Below are positions 8,801 through 17,172 of a DNA stretch of 64,000 bases, in pieces. The DNA is from Nitrosococcus wardiae (lineage in GTDB: Bacteria; Pseudomonadota; Gammaproteobacteria; Nitrosococcales; Nitrosococcaceae). A model generated the notes under the pieces. The model was not told the DNA's origin and searched no databases. It saw only the letters and a list, made by a program, of their open reading frames with translations. How positions within the stretch are numbered: the stretch's first letter is position 1; every line of letters begins with the position of its first letter. Position numbers and translations under genes: made by a program. Location of the stretch: the NCBI RefSeq assembly GCF_004421105.1, contig NZ_CP038033.1, forward strand, positions 2,375,659 through 2,439,658. Direction: 5' to 3'.

Positions 8801-9169
8801 GCTGCGGGCATATTCTTCGCTGATGGGGGTGATAGGATGAAAGATTTCCCCCTTGTATTCCAAGGTGAACTGGCGGACTCCCGTGGGAAGAATCACAGCG
8901 TAGTCTTCAATGAATTGGGTTTTTCTTACCTGCCGAAGCCGGACCCCTGGACTTATGGTTTGGGGCTGGAGGCTCGAGTGAAGCCGGAATGTCACCGGGG
9001 AGGAAGCATCTTCCGGTAGGGTGATGGTATCTGTCGCGGTGAGGCGATGAGTCTCCGGGTCAAGAGTGATATGCAATTGATGGTGGATCTGGGCGCCTAC
9101 TGGTCCCGAGATCAGCAGCAACATTATTAACCCGAGGGTTAGAAAAAGTAATATTTTTTGCCAGCGCAT
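5852..9169 (-). CDS. Exported M1 aminopeptidase-M28 peptidase-PDZ fusion protein
   Basis: This 1105-residue protein combines three domains after a signal peptide (residues about 1-26). Residues about 27-440 form an M1-type metallopeptidase with zinc motif HEILH (289-293) in HEILHNWWG and the third ligand Glu at 311 (NWAEGLTSY). A GAMEN-like equivalent is replaced by ENFWETGYGMP. Residues about 720-990 form an M28 aminopeptidase with the five expected metal ligands visible: His808, Asp832, Glu867 (general base Glu866), Asp895 and His965. Residues about 1025-1105 form a PDZ domain (GVRLSGV, GLQKNDIIIRLND). The stretch 440-720 is a linker or unassigned domain. It likely degrades peptides in the periplasm. 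Its stop overlaps the longer start of the TolB-like gene by four bases. Confidence 0.9.
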   Translation of the reverse strand: MRWQKILLFLTLGLIMLLLISGPVGAQIHHQLHITLDPETHRLTATDTITLPEDASSPVTFRLHSSLQPQTISPGVRLRQVRKTQFIEDYAVILPTGVRQFTLEYKGEIFHPITPISEEYARSFSASPGLIAPEGVFLAGPSYWYPHFGENMVTFSLATQLPPGWHSISQGSRTQQAKEDDSTEEVWTIDHPQEEIYLIAGPFTEYREQAGQVEAMAFLRQPDEALARKYLDATAQYIEMYRQLIGAYPYRKFALVENFWETGYGMPSFTLLGSRVIRFPFILRSSYPHEILHNWWGNGVYVDYDSGNWAEGLTSYLADHLLKEQQGQGVKYRRETLQKYTDYVQEEGDFPLTEFRSRHSAATQAVGYGKTLMLFHMLRQQLGDSAFIEALQRLYHQYRFQVASFSEVAEIFSEVSDQPLQPFFKQWVEGTGAPFLRIREARTEPLDEEYLLTATIEQLQPGKPYQLELPLAIYLEGTEKVYQTRLSMGEKTHGLKLRLPARPLRLEVDPQFDVFRRLHRSEIPPALSQAFGADRALAVLPSQAPRAVREGYAALARSWQRGRENLEITTDADLDELPTDRAVWLFGWENRFRSQLNEALTDYAYKAEANRLRLEESELHRKQHSAVVVARHRENPDHALAWVATDQMAAMPGLARKLPHYGKYSYLGFTGTEPENVVKGQWPVVNSPLSVLLVEDHPPIKAQLAPRKPLVELPPLFKAQRMMQDIAYLANPKMAGRGLGTPELDQAAQYIAHEFQAAGLKPGGNGGSYYQTWTTTVGEPERTVTLRNVVAILPGTRPELPQVVVGAHYDHLGRGWPDVHQGDEGKIHPGADDNASGIAVMLELARVLGPHWRPERTVVWVAFTAEEAGKLGSAHYLQHLGESPANATMAMLNLDTVGRLNSGELLVLAANSAREWVHIFRGIGFVTGVPIKTVPQDIGSSDHTSFLAAGIPAVQLFTGPHADFHRPTDTMDKINPEGLSKIAAVLKEAVEYLAFRPDPLHSQQLAKQEKERDQPSQSRRVVLGTVPDFSWAGTGVRLSGVTPDTPAETVGLQKNDIIIRLNDTAIHTLADFANVLRALKAGDSLTIEFLRDQQQQTVTAQVVAR

Positions 9170-9333
9170 AGAATTTTTATAAATCTTTGAATAAATGAGG
9201 GCCCATTGAGCATTAGAGAAAAGGGCGTCGATTTAAAAGGAAATAGTGTAATGTGACTACTTGTTTGGAACTACCCCGTTCTTGGAGCGCTTTGTAAAGC
9301 AGGAGTTCGCGAATCTAACCTAGGCTGGAGAGG

Positions 9334-9653
9334 GTGATGAGCAGGCATCGGACTACCCTATTATTTTGGGGCTTTTATTGTTTTAGGCTTGGCTTTGTGG
9401 TGTTCCTGCTCGGGATAGTCGCACCGAATGCATGGGCGGAAAGCTTGCTCCAGCGCGATTCGGTCCGAGTTGGAAGAGTTGGGTCGAGGAAATCGCTTGG
9501 CGTACGCATGGAAAACCTGAGGTACGACTTTACATCGTGCACGGGGGTGGGCATACAATACCTGGTCCAGAGGGAAGTTTTCCGGCCTTTCTTGGTCTCA
9601 CAGAGCGTCGTTTTGATGCTGTGGAGGCGGCGGTGCGGTTTTTTTTTCACTGA
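9334..9653 (+). pseudogene. Remnant of a secreted PHB-depolymerase/LpqC-like esterase
   Basis: Two pieces of one gene lie in different frames. The frame from 9334 encodes a good signal peptide (hydrophobic core FRLGFVVFLLGIVA, cleavage near NAWA). The frame that ends at 9653 encodes VRLYIVHGGGHTIPGPEG followed by LTERRFDAVEAAVRFF. This is the catalytic-His end of LpqC-like alpha/beta hydrolases, where GGGHT-PG is typical. The roughly 200 residues with the nucleophile and Asp are missing. The simplest explanation is an internal deletion that joined the 5' and 3' ends out of frame. A 147-residue frame running through the region to 9777 is a product of that join and is not a real gene. Confidence 0.65.
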
Positions 9654-9776
9654 TGGAAAGAGAACTTGCAGTGCGGCATGGGGTTGTTTTCGAACGGTTC
9701 AAAATGGAGAAAAACATCGGCATGATCCCCGTGGCAAAGTACAGTTTACCTTTTCACTCAAATCATTAGGATCTTA

Positions 9777-10226
9777 ATGAGCATGCGCCACACATTTCTA
9801 TTCGAGTCTGCAGTATGGGAAGCTGCGGGAACCTTCTTTGATGCAACTGGGCATGCACTGCAGTTGGAGGGAGAAACACGGGTAACCCATACTACTCGAG
9901 GTTGGCGTAATGAGGGGCGGATGCGCGTACTGAGCGAGCCGCCCTTAGTCATTGAGAATCGCTACGATATTATTCCCTTTGCGCCGGGACGTGATACCAC
10001 CTCATGGGTATCCGTGAACCCTGTGTTGGGGAAACTTTCCGGCCGATTTGTCTTGGTCGGGGAGATGATCCTCTCTCTGTTTGAAAGTGAGAAGGGTGAA
10101 CATAAGGGGATGGAAGTATTGGTTAAGCAGAACGATGAAAGTTACCTGGGGCGGGGGGCATTGCTAGCAAGAGGTGGCAAGGTATCATCCTGGTCAATCA
10201 CCCTCAAGCGTCAGCGCGAGGTCTGA
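9777..10226 (+). CDS. Conserved-looking hypothetical protein
   Basis: This 149-residue protein has an ATG start with AGGA five bases upstream; a second ATG lies two codons later. No signal peptide or membrane segment is visible. The sequence has many alternating hydrophobic strands and paired motifs such as AAGTFFDATG, LEGETRVTH, WRNEGRMRV, YDIIPF and YLGRGALL, which suggests an all-beta, lipocalin- or DUF1579/DUF3598-like barrel. I do not recognise the family with certainty. It follows the esterase remnant and may once have been its operon partner. Confidence 0.65.
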   Translation: MSMRHTFLFESAVWEAAGTFFDATGHALQLEGETRVTHTTRGWRNEGRMRVLSEPPLVIENRYDIIPFAPGRDTTSWVSVNPVLGKLSGRFVLVGEMILSLFESEKGEHKGMEVLVKQNDESYLGRGALLARGGKVSSWSITLKRQREV

Positions 10227-10350
10227 GGATTAAAGAGAAAGTCCCTACCCAAAAAGCTGAAGGTAAAAAAGAGCGATATCCCCTTCACTCTGACCCTGTC
10301 ACGCCTAGATTCGCCACCTTACCGACCGGAGGGATCATGCTCATAACTGT

Positions 10351-11301
10351 GTGGCTTACGAGGAGGGAAAAAAGATTGCCGATATCACCAAGTCGGATAT
10401 CCATATATACCTGAGTAAACCCAGCTGCTTCGTGTGGGTTGCGCTGAAAGATCCCACGCCGGAGGAATTATTCGAGATGCAGCACGAATTCAATCTGCAC
10501 GAGCTTGCGGTGGAGGACGCACGGCACGGCCACCAGCGCCCCAAAATCGAGGAGTATGGCAATTCCCTCTTCGCCGTGTTGCACACTCTGGAGACTGCGG
10601 GAGAGGATATGCACGTTGGTGAGGTCAATATTTTCGTAGGAGCAAACTATGTACTGTCCGTGCGCAACCGTGCCAAAAAATGCTTTGCCAGCGTGCGCGC
10701 ACGGTCCGAACGGGAACCACGCCTTCTTAAGCATGGCTCGGCCTTCGTGCTATATGCACTGATGGATGCTGTGGTTGACGGCTACTTTCCAACACTCGAA
10801 ACTTTGGAAGAGAGATTCGAGCAGTTGGAGGAGCAAATCTTCGGCAAGCATCCCATCCGGGAGAATATTGAAGAACTTTACGCCCTACGCCAGAGGCTCA
10901 TAACGCTCAAGCATGCCGTTGCGCCCCTGCACGATGCCCTCGGCAAGCTCTATGGTGGACGCGTTCCCGAGATTGTATCGTCCTCGCAGGAATATTTTCG
11001 TGATATCGCCGACCACCTACTACGCATCGACCAGTCGATTGACAGTTTGCGGGAGATGGTGACCACCGCGTTCTCCGTCAATCTCTCGCTGATCACCTTG
11101 GCGGAAAATGAGACGATGAAACGGCTTGCAGCTTATGCGGCGCTCATTGCCGTGCCGACCATGACTGCCGGTATTTATGGCATGAACTTCGAACATATGC
11201 CGGAGCTGAAGTGGACCTTTGGCTATCCGGTGACGCTAGGGGTCATGGTGATCCTGGACGCCTATCTTTTCTATCCTTTCCGCAAGGCAAAGTGGCTGTA
11301 G
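10351..11301 (+). CDS. corA: CorA-family magnesium/cobalt transporter
   Basis: This 316-residue protein, GTG start, has the CorA two-membrane-helix C terminus. The pore signature GMN occurs in YGMNFEHMPEL, with hydrophobic segments before it (MKRLAAYAALIAVPTMTAGI) and after it (TLGVMVILDAYLFY). The large N-terminal cytoplasmic domain shows the expected long helices (about residues 150-260, e.g. LEERFEQLEEQIFG) and HELAVEDARHGHQRPKIEEYG near the start. It is a pentameric inner-membrane channel for Mg2+ or other divalent metals. GGAGGG lies 18 bp before the GTG. No better in-frame start was found, because the nearby ATG at 10337 is out of frame. Confidence 0.9.
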   Translation: MAYEEGKKIADITKSDIHIYLSKPSCFVWVALKDPTPEELFEMQHEFNLHELAVEDARHGHQRPKIEEYGNSLFAVLHTLETAGEDMHVGEVNIFVGANYVLSVRNRAKKCFASVRARSEREPRLLKHGSAFVLYALMDAVVDGYFPTLETLEERFEQLEEQIFGKHPIRENIEELYALRQRLITLKHAVAPLHDALGKLYGGRVPEIVSSSQEYFRDIADHLLRIDQSIDSLREMVTTAFSVNLSLITLAENETMKRLAAYAALIAVPTMTAGIYGMNFEHMPELKWTFGYPVTLGVMVILDAYLFYPFRKAKWL

Positions 11302-11397
11302 TGCGATAAAGCTAGCCTGGATACTTCATGAGATCACCACAAAAGTCTGGCATGCCGACATTTTTTCGATTGATCCAGATGCCGACTTGATAACACC

Positions 11398-13227
11398 TCA
11401 CGGGGCATTGATAATGGTCTCAAGTAGGCGTTCGAGCACTGGCCACTGAACTGGTTTGACCAAGTGATGGTCGAAGCCAGCGACCCGTGAACGTTCGCGA
11501 TCCTGTTCCTGGCTCCAGCCAGTAAGCGCAATGATGGGGATTTCCTTTAGCTCCGGCATCTGGCGGAATCTCTCGGCAACCGCATAACCATCCATATCTG
11601 GCATCCCGATATCTAAAATCGCTATGTGGGGGCAGAATCGGAACGCTTCTTCTACAGCGGCCCCCCCCCCTTTAACGGTAGACACGTTATATCCAGCCAC
11701 CCTGAGTAGTGATGCCAAGCTCTCTAGCACATCACCATTATCATCGGCAATCAGAATGCGTAGTTGGGTTGTCTCTCTGTTGGGTTCACAGCCAGTAGCT
11801 GTATTATTTGCCTCCTTCTGGTCCGCTTGATATTCGCTTCTTAGGGGTAGGCGGATCGTAAAAGTACTCCCCTGATCGCGGCCCCCACTGAATGCCTGAA
11901 TCGTCCCATGGTGCAGCTCTACCAAGGCTTTCGTCAGCGAAAGACCGATACCTAGCCCGTGGTAATTAGAGTACTTCAATGAATCGTGGTCGCTGCTTTG
12001 TGAGAACATATCAAACAGATAAGGGAGGTCATCTTGGGCAATACCAATACCATTATCCTTGATCTCCAGTAACGCTTCGCTTACCTCTCGACGCACTTCC
12101 AGCTCAATTCTTCCTCCGGGTTTGGTGTACTTGGCGGCATTGATTAACACATTGGATAGGGCTTGCGCAAGGCGAGTGAGATCCGCATCCAGATGAATTG
12201 GCTCGGTCGGCACATGTTGTACCAGTTGATGCTCAGCTGCTTCAATATAGTGTCGGCTGGTTTCAATGGCACTTTCGATGACTGCTTGCAGGGTAACAGG
12301 ACTCTTCTTTAGCTCAACTTTTCCGCGTGTAATGCGGGAGATATCAAGCAAGTCATCTACCAATCGTACCAAATGGGCAAGCTGTCGCTCGGCGCCAGAA
12401 TGGGCTTCTTTTATCGCATCAGGGTCAAAGCGGGTTACAGACATGATTTGTAGCATATTCGAGATTGCCGCTAGGGGATTTCGGAGCTCATGAGCGAGTG
12501 TGGCCAGAAATACGTCCTTCTGGTGATTTTGACGGCTGAGCTCCTTGGCTTTTTTCTGCAGTATCTCCTCCAACTGACGCCGCTGCATGATCTCGGCTTT
12601 TAAAGCCGCGTTCGTTTCCGCCAATGCCTGGGTGCGTTGCTGCACCTGCTTTTCTAAATCATCGTGTGCTATCTGTAAAGCGGCCTGGGTTCGCCGCAAA
12701 GCTGTGACGTCGGTGAGCGAAGCAACGTAATTTTCAGTCATTCCGCTTACTGTGAGTCGTTTGATAGATATTAGGCAGATAGACTCCTCGCCATCTGCTG
12801 AACGCAGAACGAGTTCGCTTCGCACAGGTCCCTCATTGGCTTGCTGAAACATTTCCCCTATCCGAGATTGATCCGCCAGTGAAAGGAAGCGCTCCAGGGG
12901 AGTGCCAATCACATCGCTCGGCTGCTTGTAAACGAGTTCAGCGAAGCAACGGTTGGTGTAATGAATGATGCGATCGCGTCCCAAAATCAGTGCGGCCTCA
13001 TTCATTTCCTCAATGAGGAGTATTAGCACGCGATAAAAGTCGTCTACTGGCTTTAAAGTGAAGACATGGTCGTGGGGACCGTTTCGAACGACTACGCCAT
13101 CGACTTCGCCACAGCGAAGTGCCTGCAGGGTCTCTCGTGCTTCCTCAAAGCGCAGCGTTAGATCGTCTATCGCTAAGAAATCTCTATCATTTGGTTGCTG
13201 AAAGCCATCATCCCTCTGTTGACTCAT
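11398..13227 (-). CDS. Hybrid sensor histidine kinase (PAS-HisKA-HATPase-REC) of a kai operon
   Basis: This 609-residue soluble protein has no membrane helices. A PAS domain covers about residues 68-175 (ILGRDRIIHYTNRCFAEL), then a coiled coil (180-235). HisKA has the phosphoacceptor His246 in AHELRNP. HATPase_c has the N box (LINAAKY, Asn363), DNGIGI (391-396) and GLGIGLS. A C-terminal receiver domain has acidic pair Asp495/496, phosphoacceptor Asp539 (ILDIGMPDMDGY) and Lys591. The N-terminal 65 residues are charged and unassigned. It lies 31 bp downstream of kaiB and is last in the kaiC-kaiB-kinase operon. It could therefore be the output kinase of that module, analogous in role to SasA but without SasA's KaiB-like domain. 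Confidence 0.92.
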   Translation of the reverse strand: MSQQRDDGFQQPNDRDFLAIDDLTLRFEEARETLQALRCGEVDGVVVRNGPHDHVFTLKPVDDFYRVLILLIEEMNEAALILGRDRIIHYTNRCFAELVYKQPSDVIGTPLERFLSLADQSRIGEMFQQANEGPVRSELVLRSADGEESICLISIKRLTVSGMTENYVASLTDVTALRRTQAALQIAHDDLEKQVQQRTQALAETNAALKAEIMQRRQLEEILQKKAKELSRQNHQKDVFLATLAHELRNPLAAISNMLQIMSVTRFDPDAIKEAHSGAERQLAHLVRLVDDLLDISRITRGKVELKKSPVTLQAVIESAIETSRHYIEAAEHQLVQHVPTEPIHLDADLTRLAQALSNVLINAAKYTKPGGRIELEVRREVSEALLEIKDNGIGIAQDDLPYLFDMFSQSSDHDSLKYSNYHGLGIGLSLTKALVELHHGTIQAFSGGRDQGSTFTIRLPLRSEYQADQKEANNTATGCEPNRETTQLRILIADDNGDVLESLASLLRVAGYNVSTVKGGGAAVEEAFRFCPHIAILDIGMPDMDGYAVAERFRQMPELKEIPIIALTGWSQEQDRERSRVAGFDHHLVKPVQWPVLERLLETIINAP

Positions 13228-13258
13228 TGAACGATTCTTCCTATGAAGGGGTGGGCAT

Positions 13259-13576
13259 CTATTCAGAATGGTGGCGGAGATCGAGGCCGACTAAAACCCG
13301 CTCGGTATTGGAGAGGTCTCCGATGATTCTACAGATGGGCGAAGGTAGTTTTCGCACGAGCGTGGGGACGGCAAGAATCTGATCTCCACGCGCAAGCTGT
13401 GGGTGCTGTATCAAGTCGATGACCTCGATCCGATATCGGCCTGCAAGGTGTTCCTCACAAATCTTTCTCAAGTTGCGGATCGCCGCCAGCGACTTCGGTG
13501 TTTGTCCTGCCGTGTAGAGGCGCAGATCCCAAACCTCTGATTCACCTAAGTCTTCGGTTATCTCTTCCCTCATCAT
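13259..13576 (-). CDS. kaiB: KaiB-family clock-type protein
   Basis: This 105-residue protein is a KaiB homologue with the thioredoxin-like core: [19 protein letters not shown], the segment [15 protein letters not shown] and the conserved [14 protein letters not shown]. The C-terminal [16 protein letters not shown] is also family-typical. In cyanobacteria KaiB switches fold and binds phosphorylated KaiC. The gene lies 68 bp downstream of kaiC and 31 bp upstream of the hybrid kinase on the same strand. No kaiA is present nearby, as is usual outside cyanobacteria. Whether it supports an oscillator, an hourglass timer or a stress function cannot be seen from sequence. Confidence 0.92.
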   Translation of the reverse strand: MMREEITEDLGESEVWDLRLYTAGQTPKSLAAIRNLRKICEEHLAGRYRIEVIDLIQHPQLARGDQILAVPTLVRKLPSPICRIIGDLSNTERVLVGLDLRHHSE

Positions 13577-13644
13577 AATTAATATCAGTGCTTACTCAAG
13601 TTGTTTGCTCTACCGAATGATATTATAGGACGCCAATTCGAGCG

Positions 13645-15357
13645 CTAGGGTTCCTCTGCATGCCGCATCCGCGCCATGGCCGCGCGATTCTTTTCCCGAG
13701 ACGCCACCGCCCGCTTCTCCTGAGCTACGGCCTGAGCGAGTGCATCCTCTTCCGCCTCGATCTCAGCACGCATTTGTGCGATCTGTGCCTCAAGGGCGAG
13801 TCGCCTGCGTTCCACGTTGCGCTGCTTGGTTTTAATCTCTTCAGTGCGGATCCGTGCGGCCTCGCGCTCCTTTGCCTCTTGCTGATAACGGGCTGTCCCG
13901 GTGAGAACTCCCTCAGGGCCCAAATATACATCGACAAGGTCGATACCGTGATCGGTCAGGCGGAACTCGCGGATCTGGTTCGAGTGCGCGGTACCGCGAG
14001 ATTTGAGGATATAGAGCCCACGGTTGCGCTCCCCACCGCTCTCGATGGTGCGTAGTCCAAGCCATGTATCCATCAGGGAAGAAACACCGATATCGGTGTG
14101 CTCTAGAAAATCCGCCTTTTCTGTGAGACTCGTGAAAAGCGCTGTGATCCCCCTGTTCTTGAAATAGTCGATCATGCGCGTGAGCATAATCCGAGCTTGG
14201 TTTTGGGTCCCCGCAGCAATGAGATTGGAAATTGGATCGATGATGATAGCCTGGGGTTGAAACTCCTGCACCAGTTTGAGTGTGATAGCAAGGTGCATCT
14301 CTAAGCCATGGAGCGTCGGCCGCACGGCATGGAAACGAAGCAGCCCTGCCCTTACCCAGGACTCCAGATCGAGGCCGATCGAGCGCATGTTCCGCATAAT
14401 CTGGCTTGGAGACTCCTCGAAAGCGAAATAGAGGACACGCTCTCCACGTGCGCAGGCAGCACTTGAAAACTGTGCAGCAATGCTGCTTTTTCCGGTACCT
14501 GCAGTCCCGGAGACGAGAATGCTGCTGCCTCGGTGAAACCCCTCTCCATCGAGCATGGTATCTAGCCGGGGAACGCCCGTGGAGATTCGCTCCGTAGCAG
14601 CCCGATGGTTGAGCTCGAGAGAGGTTACTGGAAAGACGGAAAATCCGCCCTCATCGATCAGAAATGGATACTCATTGGCTCCATGCGCCGAACCCCGATA
14701 CTTCACGATCCGCAGCCGCCGCGTGGAAATCTGCTCGTCAACTCGGTGATCGAGCAGGATAACGCAATCGGAGACGTACTCTTCAAGGCCATGCCGGGTC
14801 AGCACACCGGTGCCTCGTTCCGCTGTGATCACAGCGGTAACTCCTTTTTTCTTCAGCCAACTGAACAAGCGTCGCAGCTCGGCGCGTAGGATCGCTTCAT
14901 TCGGAAGCCCTGCAAATAATGCCTCTAGTGTATCGAGCACTACCCGTTTCGCCCCTACCTGGTCGATGGCGTAATTCAGCCGGATGAACAAGCCCTCGAG
15001 GTCGTATTCCCCGGTTTCCTCAATTTCATTGCGCTCAATGTGCACATGATCGAGAACTAGTTTTTGTTGATGGCAAAGTTCGTTGAGATCATATCCCAGC
15101 GAGGCAACATTTTGCGCCAGATCGTCGGCATTTTCCTCAAATGAGACGAAGACGCCCGGTTCGTCATACTGCAGGATTCCGCGGACAAGAAACTCCATTC
15201 CAAATAATGTCTTGCCGCACCCCGGGCCACCACAGATGAGCGCCGTACGCCCGCGGGGCAGCCCCCCTTGAGTAATCTCGTCGAACCCTTGAATTCCGGT
15301 TGATGCCTTCGGTAGCTGCTGTTTGACAGGTGCAGGGGTGTTTTCAACTACATGCAT
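13645..15357 (-). CDS. kaiC: KaiC-family double-RecA ATPase
   Basis: This 570-residue protein has two RecA-like domains. CI has Walker A GGPGCGKT (43-50) and catalytic Glu74-Glu75 (SFEEN). CII has Walker A GTAGTGKSS (284-292), catalytic Glu314-Glu315 (FEES) and Walker B IIIDPIS. The dual phosphorylation site, Ser431-Thr432 in Synechococcus KaiC, aligns with Ser426-Ser427 in TDIGVSSLMDT, so both acceptors are hydroxyl residues but the Thr is a Ser. Residues about 488-565 form a long charged coiled coil beyond the normal KaiC core. It is first in the operon, upstream of kaiB and the hybrid kinase. It is predicted to be a cytosolic, hexameric autokinase/ATPase. Confidence 0.93.
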   Translation of the reverse strand: MHVVENTPAPVKQQLPKASTGIQGFDEITQGGLPRGRTALICGGPGCGKTLFGMEFLVRGILQYDEPGVFVSFEENADDLAQNVASLGYDLNELCHQQKLVLDHVHIERNEIEETGEYDLEGLFIRLNYAIDQVGAKRVVLDTLEALFAGLPNEAILRAELRRLFSWLKKKGVTAVITAERGTGVLTRHGLEEYVSDCVILLDHRVDEQISTRRLRIVKYRGSAHGANEYPFLIDEGGFSVFPVTSLELNHRAATERISTGVPRLDTMLDGEGFHRGSSILVSGTAGTGKSSIAAQFSSAACARGERVLYFAFEESPSQIMRNMRSIGLDLESWVRAGLLRFHAVRPTLHGLEMHLAITLKLVQEFQPQAIIIDPISNLIAAGTQNQARIMLTRMIDYFKNRGITALFTSLTEKADFLEHTDIGVSSLMDTWLGLRTIESGGERNRGLYILKSRGTAHSNQIREFRLTDHGIDLVDVYLGPEGVLTGTARYQQEAKEREAARIRTEEIKTKQRNVERRRLALEAQIAQMRAEIEAEEDALAQAVAQEKRAVASREKNRAAMARMRHAEEP

Positions 15358-15908
15358 AGGGCATCCCCTTGAATTATAGAAAAAATTATTGAATGAAATG
15401 GGCCAAAAATGACTTAGTGCCCGGGGCTCGGATAGGGTGTAGGCTTGCCGCGCGTTTTAAAGTAGGATCTATGCCCTAATGGTAGACTACTACCACTCTT
15501 TACTTAACTACCATCACATGTCGCACATGCATTGGCTGCAAATTAAGCAATTGCGCCAGTTAAAATCTCAGCAGCAAGGAACTCTTGCAGCGCGCGCATT
15601 TGTCGTAAAATTTAATCTGAGTTCTGGGTATGGGTAAATCAGTTAAAGATAGAGGCTTTATTCTGCGATGTCAATAATTTCTGCAATAAGTTTTTTACCC
15701 CCAAGGGAGCAAGAGCGGCTGGCCTCTGGAGAGCGGAAGCTGCGGCACTCCATCCGCCTGTTGAATAGTGAAATTATCAGCTGCGATAAGTAATCCCACT
15801 AAGCTCAATACTCACCATCGTTGGTATGTTGCTAGAGAAGGCAGTGAATTACCTATTCCTGATTTCTCTGTTTATTAATTTGGATTTAAACCGGGCTAGG
15901 TTTTGGAG
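15358..15908. other. Intergenic region upstream of kaiC without a convincing gene
   Basis: About 550 bp separate kaiC from the next terminator. Only two very short frames (about 39 and 42 codons near 15518 and 15668, plus strand) are present, neither with a recognisable product or good ribosome-binding site. The kaiC promoter must lie in the part nearest 15357. A 13-bp string, ATCCGCCTGTTGA, recurs at about 15755 and 17393; its meaning is unknown. Confidence 0.35.
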
Positions 15909-15910
15909 CA

Positions 15911-15960
15911 GAAAAACAAAGGCGCGGCGGGCCGTGGGCTCCAAGCCCTAGCTCCGCCGC
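15911..15960 (-). terminator. Rho-independent terminator of the YVTN-protein gene
   Basis: Read on the minus strand, a GCGGCGG...CCGCCGC stem with an inner GGGCTTGGAGCCC hairpin is followed by a T-rich run (CTTTGTTTTTCTG). It sits 20-70 bp downstream of the stop codon of the 15982-17172 gene. Confidence 0.75.
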
Positions 15961-15981
15961 ATTAACTAAGCAATTTTGCAA

Positions 15982-17172
15982 TTAATGTGAATGGCTACCC
16001 GCACTCCATTCAGGGAGAAGTACGAGGCAATTGGGATTGAATCCTTGATTTTTGAGGGTATCAATTTGAGCAATGGCTTCGCCTTTTGTGAGATCAATCA
16101 CGCTGATGGAACCATCACTCATTTCTGGCAAGTTGAGGAGGCTATTCTGGACGAAGGCGTAACGTTCATCGGGTGACAATTCCAAGTGGTGAGCACCGGG
16201 AGCCGCGGGAATGGCCTGCAGCAGTTTAGGCGTTTGGGGATGGCTAATGTCAAAAATGTTTAAATGACCGGGTTTAGCTGTGGTCACGAAAAGCCGGTCG
16301 CCTTTGCGATTGAACTGCATGGCTAGAGGAACGCCTTGATCGTGAGGAGTGAAATCTGCAACTTGCTGGAAGTCAAAAGCTTTTTGGCTCGGATTCCAAA
16401 CGGCTGACCAGAGGGTTCCTTCGTACATATTGGTGATATAGGCCAGCGGTGGACTAGAGTCGGGTAGGAAGTAAACCTCTACGGGGGCTGCCCCTGAAGG
16501 AGAGGGTTTCAGGGAAACTTTGTGGGTGGAAAGGACTTTCCCCGTGCTGGGTTCAATTACCGTAATCGTTTCTCCCGGATCGCCTAGATCCGAGTGCCGG
16601 ATCGTACTGGTGACCAATAGGCGATCGATGCCTTCATGAAGGGCAATTCCATGGGGATAACGCACAAAGGGGGGACCTGGGGGTGGGGCCTCGATGCTCT
16701 TGATAGGCTTATCCGTGGTGGCATCGCCTACAATCACATTATCGGAGCCCATGCAGGTGAGATACCATGTTTGGTTATCCTTTGAGAAGGTCATGTCTTC
16801 TAGAACCTTACATTCAGGAATGGCAACCCCTTTCATCCGGTAGGGAAACTGGGTCATATCCATAACATGTAAAATGCTTTTCCCAAGGGCAGTTACGTAG
16901 GCTTTGCTGTGATCCTTATTGTAATAGATATGATGGGCTATCAAGTTAGGGGGCAGGGGAATATCCATCAACATTTTGCCAAATGTGGGTGAGTTGGGGT
17001 CAACATCAATGATTGCCAGCCCTTCCTTGCGAACGATTTGTTCCGGTTTCGTTTCATAATTAAGCATAGCGAGAATTTCCCCCTGAACCCGGGGGGTAAA
17101 AAACACTAGGACCATGGCGCTAAGAGTCAGCGCAAAAGCATAGCAAGCGGGAAAGTGAGATCTTTCTTTCAT
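15982..17172 (-). CDS. Exported YVTN/YncE-like seven-bladed beta-propeller protein
   Basis: This 396-residue protein has an N-terminal signal sequence (hydrophobic FALTLSAMVLVFFTP). Repeated strands typical of YVTN propellers follow, such as HSKAYVTALGKSILHVMD, SDNVIVGDATTDKPIKSIE, GDRLFVTTAKPGHLNIFD and ERYAFVQNSLLNLP. A YPHGIALHEG segment lies in the middle. There is no haem motif (CXXCH) and no obvious metal site. It probably resides in the periplasm. Similar proteins accompany electron-transfer or metal-handling systems in methano- and nitrifiers, but the substrate is not visible here. It is monocistronic with its own terminator. Confidence 0.75.
   Translation of the reverse strand: MKERSHFPACYAFALTLSAMVLVFFTPRVQGEILAMLNYETKPEQIVRKEGLAIIDVDPNSPTFGKMLMDIPLPPNLIAHHIYYNKDHSKAYVTALGKSILHVMDMTQFPYRMKGVAIPECKVLEDMTFSKDNQTWYLTCMGSDNVIVGDATTDKPIKSIEAPPPGPPFVRYPHGIALHEGIDRLLVTSTIRHSDLGDPGETITVIEPSTGKVLSTHKVSLKPSPSGAAPVEVYFLPDSSPPLAYITNMYEGTLWSAVWNPSQKAFDFQQVADFTPHDQGVPLAMQFNRKGDRLFVTTAKPGHLNIFDISHPQTPKLLQAIPAAPGAHHLELSPDERYAFVQNSLLNLPEMSDGSISVIDLTKGEAIAQIDTLKNQGFNPNCLVLLPEWSAGSHSH

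Noticed and set aside
9334-9777. 147-codon plus-strand frame with a signal peptide
   Set aside because: After residue ~37 it is an out-of-frame reading of esterase sequence; the real remnant uses another frame.
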